Positions 60,541 through 63,772 of a stretch of 63,772 bases of DNA are shown piece by piece. The DNA is taken from positions 83,623-147,394 of the forward strand of contig MNCI01010798.1 in NCBI GenBank assembly GCA_015680685.1, in the 5' to 3' direction. Position 1 is the stretch's first letter. Each line of letters starts with the position of its first letter. The DNA comes from Gnetum montanum (lineage: Eukaryota > Streptophyta > Gnetopsida > Gnetales > Gnetaceae). The notes beneath the pieces were generated by a model. It was not told the origin of the DNA. It saw only the letters and a program-made list of their open reading frames with translations, and searched no databases. The translations under genes were made by a program, and so were the position numbers.

Positions 60541-61260
60541 CTATCAATTAGTGTATGCTCTCACCCTCGGCCAAATACCGCAGCAATGTCATGACCATGG
60601 TGGGAGTTCTATGGTGGCGGCGGGCATTATTGCATCGTGAATGTGGAGAACGTGGGGCTGCGGTAACTAACGCGGCGTGAAGGCAGTTGATAGTTGACGG
60701 TGGTTTTGTAGGCCATTGTTAACCAGAGGAGAGGAGGAGGGTGGCGTCCGAGGGGCGGGGTGTGGTGTCTGACACACATAGAGAGAACCCAGATTGATCC
60801 GGCAGTAGCCAAGGAAACTGGCAAGCGGTGGTTTCCTTTTTCTATTTTTGTTTCTTTTTTTTTTTGCCCCAGTGGGCAGCCTTCCCTCTTTCTGAGAGGT
60901 AATTTCTTGTGTCTAACGCAGCTGCAGACGATTGACGTGCGGCTCCAGATAGTTGCAGCTCACATGTTAGTTAGTAGTGATGACGTTAACGCAGCCCAAA
61001 TGGTGACAGCGCACGTACGGTGACAGCAGTTGAGGACCGAGCAACAGCAGACGTATTTGCTCGCGTCAGAGACATGTAAGGGGCATCCATCAGATTGTGA
61101 AGGTGGAGGTGCAGGTGGAGAGAGGAAATTCACAGGCAGCAGTTTCTTTCTTCTTTGCAGTAGCAGGCGCTCCCCCTTGCCGAGCTTTTCTTCTTCGATG
61201 TTTGAGACATTGTCTCGCTCGGTTTAACTCACGCTCTTTATCACCTGGTGGCATCATCTG
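60541..61260. other. CpG-richer patch, possible host promoter or recent insert
   Basis: G+C and CpG content rise sharply against the surroundings (GGCGGCGGGC, ACGCGGCGTG, GGGGCGGGG). There are short open frames on both strands, none with a recognised domain, and repeated GTTAACGCAGC/CTAACGCAGC and GTTGCAGC-like runs. Such a patch in CpG-poor DNA suggests low methylation or recent arrival. Confidence 0.4.
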
Positions 61261-61282
61261 TATTTATGGGAATGAGAATGAC

Positions 61283-61350
61283 ACAACCTTTCTAAACGTA
61301 TTACGCAACCTTTTCTAAACGTATTATGCAACCTTTTTAAACGTATTTCT
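61283..61350. repeat. Short tandem repeat, about 24-bp unit, three copies
   Basis: Units with core CAACCTTTTCTAAACGTATTA follow one another. A second small duplication, TAATGGCCTCTCG, occurs at about 61415 and 61491. Confidence 0.7.
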
Positions 61351-62797
61351 GTTTTGCAATGGACGTAACTTTTCATAACACGTCAGCATTAGTTAGCATC
61401 CGAAATATGACTAGTAATGGCCTCTCGAAAAGTCAACGTTAGTCAACTTTATGGACAAAGTTGGCATTACCAAAATATAATTGGTAATGGTAATGGCCTC
61501 TCGGCCAAATTATAACCAGTTTTTATCCGAGGACTATACCATGGCCCATTGTTTTATCCATCTTTGCAAGTTTCATGGTTTAATGCTAAATTGAATGTGG
61601 GTACAGAGTCCAAGCAATGTTCAATATGCATGTATAAATTATATTTTGGGTTCTTTAAAAAAATTAAAAAGTTGGTAAATGGCGTGGCCATTTTTGTGCT
61701 GCTTCTCGCATGACTGATGGAGCCATTTTCAAGTTTATCCCATTAGATTAATAGAGCAGTTTGTTAAAAATTAGTGGAGTGAACATTAAGCCGCTTATAT
61801 ATATAAAAGTGATGCATGCATCATTCACGCTGTTTATAATTATTTGCGGCTCCGAATTAAACGGTGTTTATTAATCACGCCGTTCATTTCAAAAATGGCA
61901 CAATTGTCCAATCAGTAGAGCATGCATATTTCTTGTACTGCGGTCACTTGGAACGGAGTAAAAACAGGAGTTTTTTATGCTCGAAAATTCTGATTTGAAA
62001 CCTTAATCTTTGTGCCCTTGTTTGCAAAAATGAGCAACACTTCCAGCAGAACAATTTTTTTTTTCAGATTTCAACCATGTTTTATAACACTCAGATATTC
62101 AAACACTGATCTTTTTGAGTTGACACCCTTAAAAACTAAGAGCTATGATAGAGAAACATTGGAAGAAGAATTAATCACTTGCAAGTATGTGACATTGAAA
62201 TTGCAAGAATGTGATAAATGCGACAAATTTAACTTTGTGAGAAAATATTATGCCAAGAACTATCAGACACGAGAAGAATGTCTAATGTAGAATGCCTTTG
62301 TACTAGAATTTAAAGTGTTTCACATACGTGAGCCCTTGTATGGTGGCATGAAAGCTTATCGCTCTTTTTAAAATTGTCATGCTAATTTAGAGTCTCATAA
62401 GCAAGTAGCTCAACAATGGAATATGCTTCAAAGTAGAAAAGCAAGTTCTAATTACAAGACATATGGAAGCAATGTTAGAGGCAAAAATGAAAAGAATAAT
62501 ATCTATCATGAAGATGATGTAATATCTTACATGTAATAATTTGCCATTAGAACAATATCCAAAAATTTTGTGAACTGTTAAGATATAAAAATGCATTAGA
62601 TATGTCATTTTCTTATGATTATTTTGCATATATAACTACTAAACCTAGAAAAAAGTTTTTAGGAGCAATAAAACTAGCTTAGATATATATATATATATAT
62701 ACAGAGGAGAGATGAGTGATTCCGTTTTTAGTTATCCTATTACCTCATCTAGTAGTTGGGCTTGGTTAACATTATTTTTTTTAAAAAATCATCTCGG

Positions 62798-62831
<34 letters not shown>

Positions 62832-62847
62832 CTAGTGGAGCGGTTTC
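61351..62847. other. Unassigned flank with a short unknown ORF and TA runs
   Basis: 62012-62290 (+) is open for 92 codons and includes a Cys/Lys-rich CDKCDKFNFVRKYYAKN run. The same frame can be followed past stops to about 62536, so it may be a decayed larger frame; no family is recognised. TA dinucleotide runs lie at 62683-62701 and 62801-62829. Confidence 0.3.
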
Positions 62848-63772
62848 GTGGGCTATGAGTAAAATTTAATTATTTTTTTATTTTTTAAGTTATCATCACT
62901 ATTTGCATTCCAAATAATATATACTAGTAAACATAAATTGGTTAAAATAAAAGTTTATGTATTTCATATATGTTGATGAAGGAATACATTGCACAATTAT
63001 TTTGGAGAATATTACAGAGTCGTATAATAGGATTGAGCAAAAGGCAAAATACAATGATAAGTGTGAACTTAATATGACTAATCCTCCAATTGAGCAAAAC
63101 AAACTTCCTATGTAATTCTACTTTGGAGATGTTTAGCATCTGAAATCTTTTTGTATCTTTGCACATAGAAAGGAGGATGAATCTTTAAAGAAATAATGGT
63201 CTTGACTCCAGATAATGCAACAAACATTAGACCCGTAAGTTCTCTTGTGTAGCAGTTTCCCAGGCTATGAGTAAAATTTAATTATTTTTTATTTTTTAAG
63301 TTATCATCACTATTTGCATTCCAAATAATATATATCGGTAAACATAAAAGTTTATATATTTCGTATATGTTGATGAAGGAATAAATTGCNAATTTATATA
63401 TTTCGTATATGTTGATGAAGGAATACATTGCACAATTATTGTAACAAACATTATAGGGCTACATAATAGTATTGAGCAAAAGGCAAAATACAATAATAAG
63501 TGTGAACTTAATATAACTAATCCTCCAATTGAGCAAAACGAACTTCCTGTGCAATTTTACTTAGAGATGTTTAGCATCTGAACTTTTTCTATATCTTTGC
63601 ACATGGAAAGGAGGATGAATCTTTAAAGAATCAATGGTCTTGACTCTAGATAATGCAACAAACGTTAGACCCATAAGTTCTCTTGTGTAGCTATTTTGCG
63701 GGCTATGAGTAGAATTTAATTATTTTTTTTATTTTTTAAGTTATCATCACTATTTGCATTCCAAATAATATA
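62848..63772. repeat. 0.4-kb tandem repeat array reaching the window end
   Basis: The segment starting GGCTATGAGTAAAATTTAATT recurs at 62851, 63263 and 63702, giving units of about 412 and 439 bp; the third is cut by the window end. The middle unit holds an extra copy of a stretch of about 40 bases, TATATTTCGTATATGTTG..., on both sides of an undetermined base at 63390, so an assembly join may have added it. Confidence 0.8.

Noticed and set aside
60627-61318. Overlapping short frames on both strands in the CpG-rich patch
   Set aside because: Low-complexity and repeat-built, no domain, no consistent frame.
62683-62829. TA runs as a regulatory element
   Set aside because: Simple dinucleotide repeats with no other signal.

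Overview
The window is nuclear DNA of a land plant with a large, repeat-packed genome. The sequence is A+T-rich and CpG-poor, and almost everything recognisable is an LTR retrotransposon in long decay. A gymnosperm or large-genome angiosperm would fit, but nothing here fixes the species. I found no intact host gene, tRNA, rRNA or CRISPR. All coding regions are broken by stops or frameshifts.

Four element families, plus one unassigned relic, are stacked inside each other. Family A has gag and a downstream ORF2 but no pol. It is present as a partial copy (A1, 1-4777), a complete copy with both LTRs and a perfect target-site duplication (A2, 27004-35711), and a solo LTR (10667-11570). Family B is a diverged cousin with the same gag-ORF2 layout. 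Its 3' end lies at 4778-10666 and a matching 5' LTR with primer-binding site lies at 56755-57603. The simplest reading is one old B element pulled apart by later insertions. Family D is a Ty3/gypsy element of the Tat/Ogre type, present as two copies facing away from each other: D1 on the minus strand (about 15476-26971, resuming beyond A2) and D2 on the plus strand (about 37690-56114). Family C is a second Ty3/gypsy type and one complete minus-strand copy (41359-48012) sits inside D2. Relic F (12427-14600) is an LTR plus coiled-coil ORF.

The most unusual feature is in family D. Between protease and reverse transcriptase, both copies carry a 3.4-3.7 kb gene on the opposite strand to gag-pol. 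It has the same start region, the same stop position and at least two small introns at the same positions. The two copies have lost different splice-site bases, so the ancestor had proper introns. This looks like an antisense, spliced passenger gene belonging to the element.

The second point of interest is ORF2 of families A and B, a protein of about 930 residues ending in a long coiled coil. A splice acceptor with a TACTAAC branch site lies directly before its start codon. In A1 a second U3-like promoter with TATA box lies inside the element upstream of ORF2.

The right end (57604-63772) is unassigned DNA holding a CpG-richer patch (60541-61260), short tandem repeats and a 0.4-kb tandem array that runs off the window. 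One undetermined base is at 63390.
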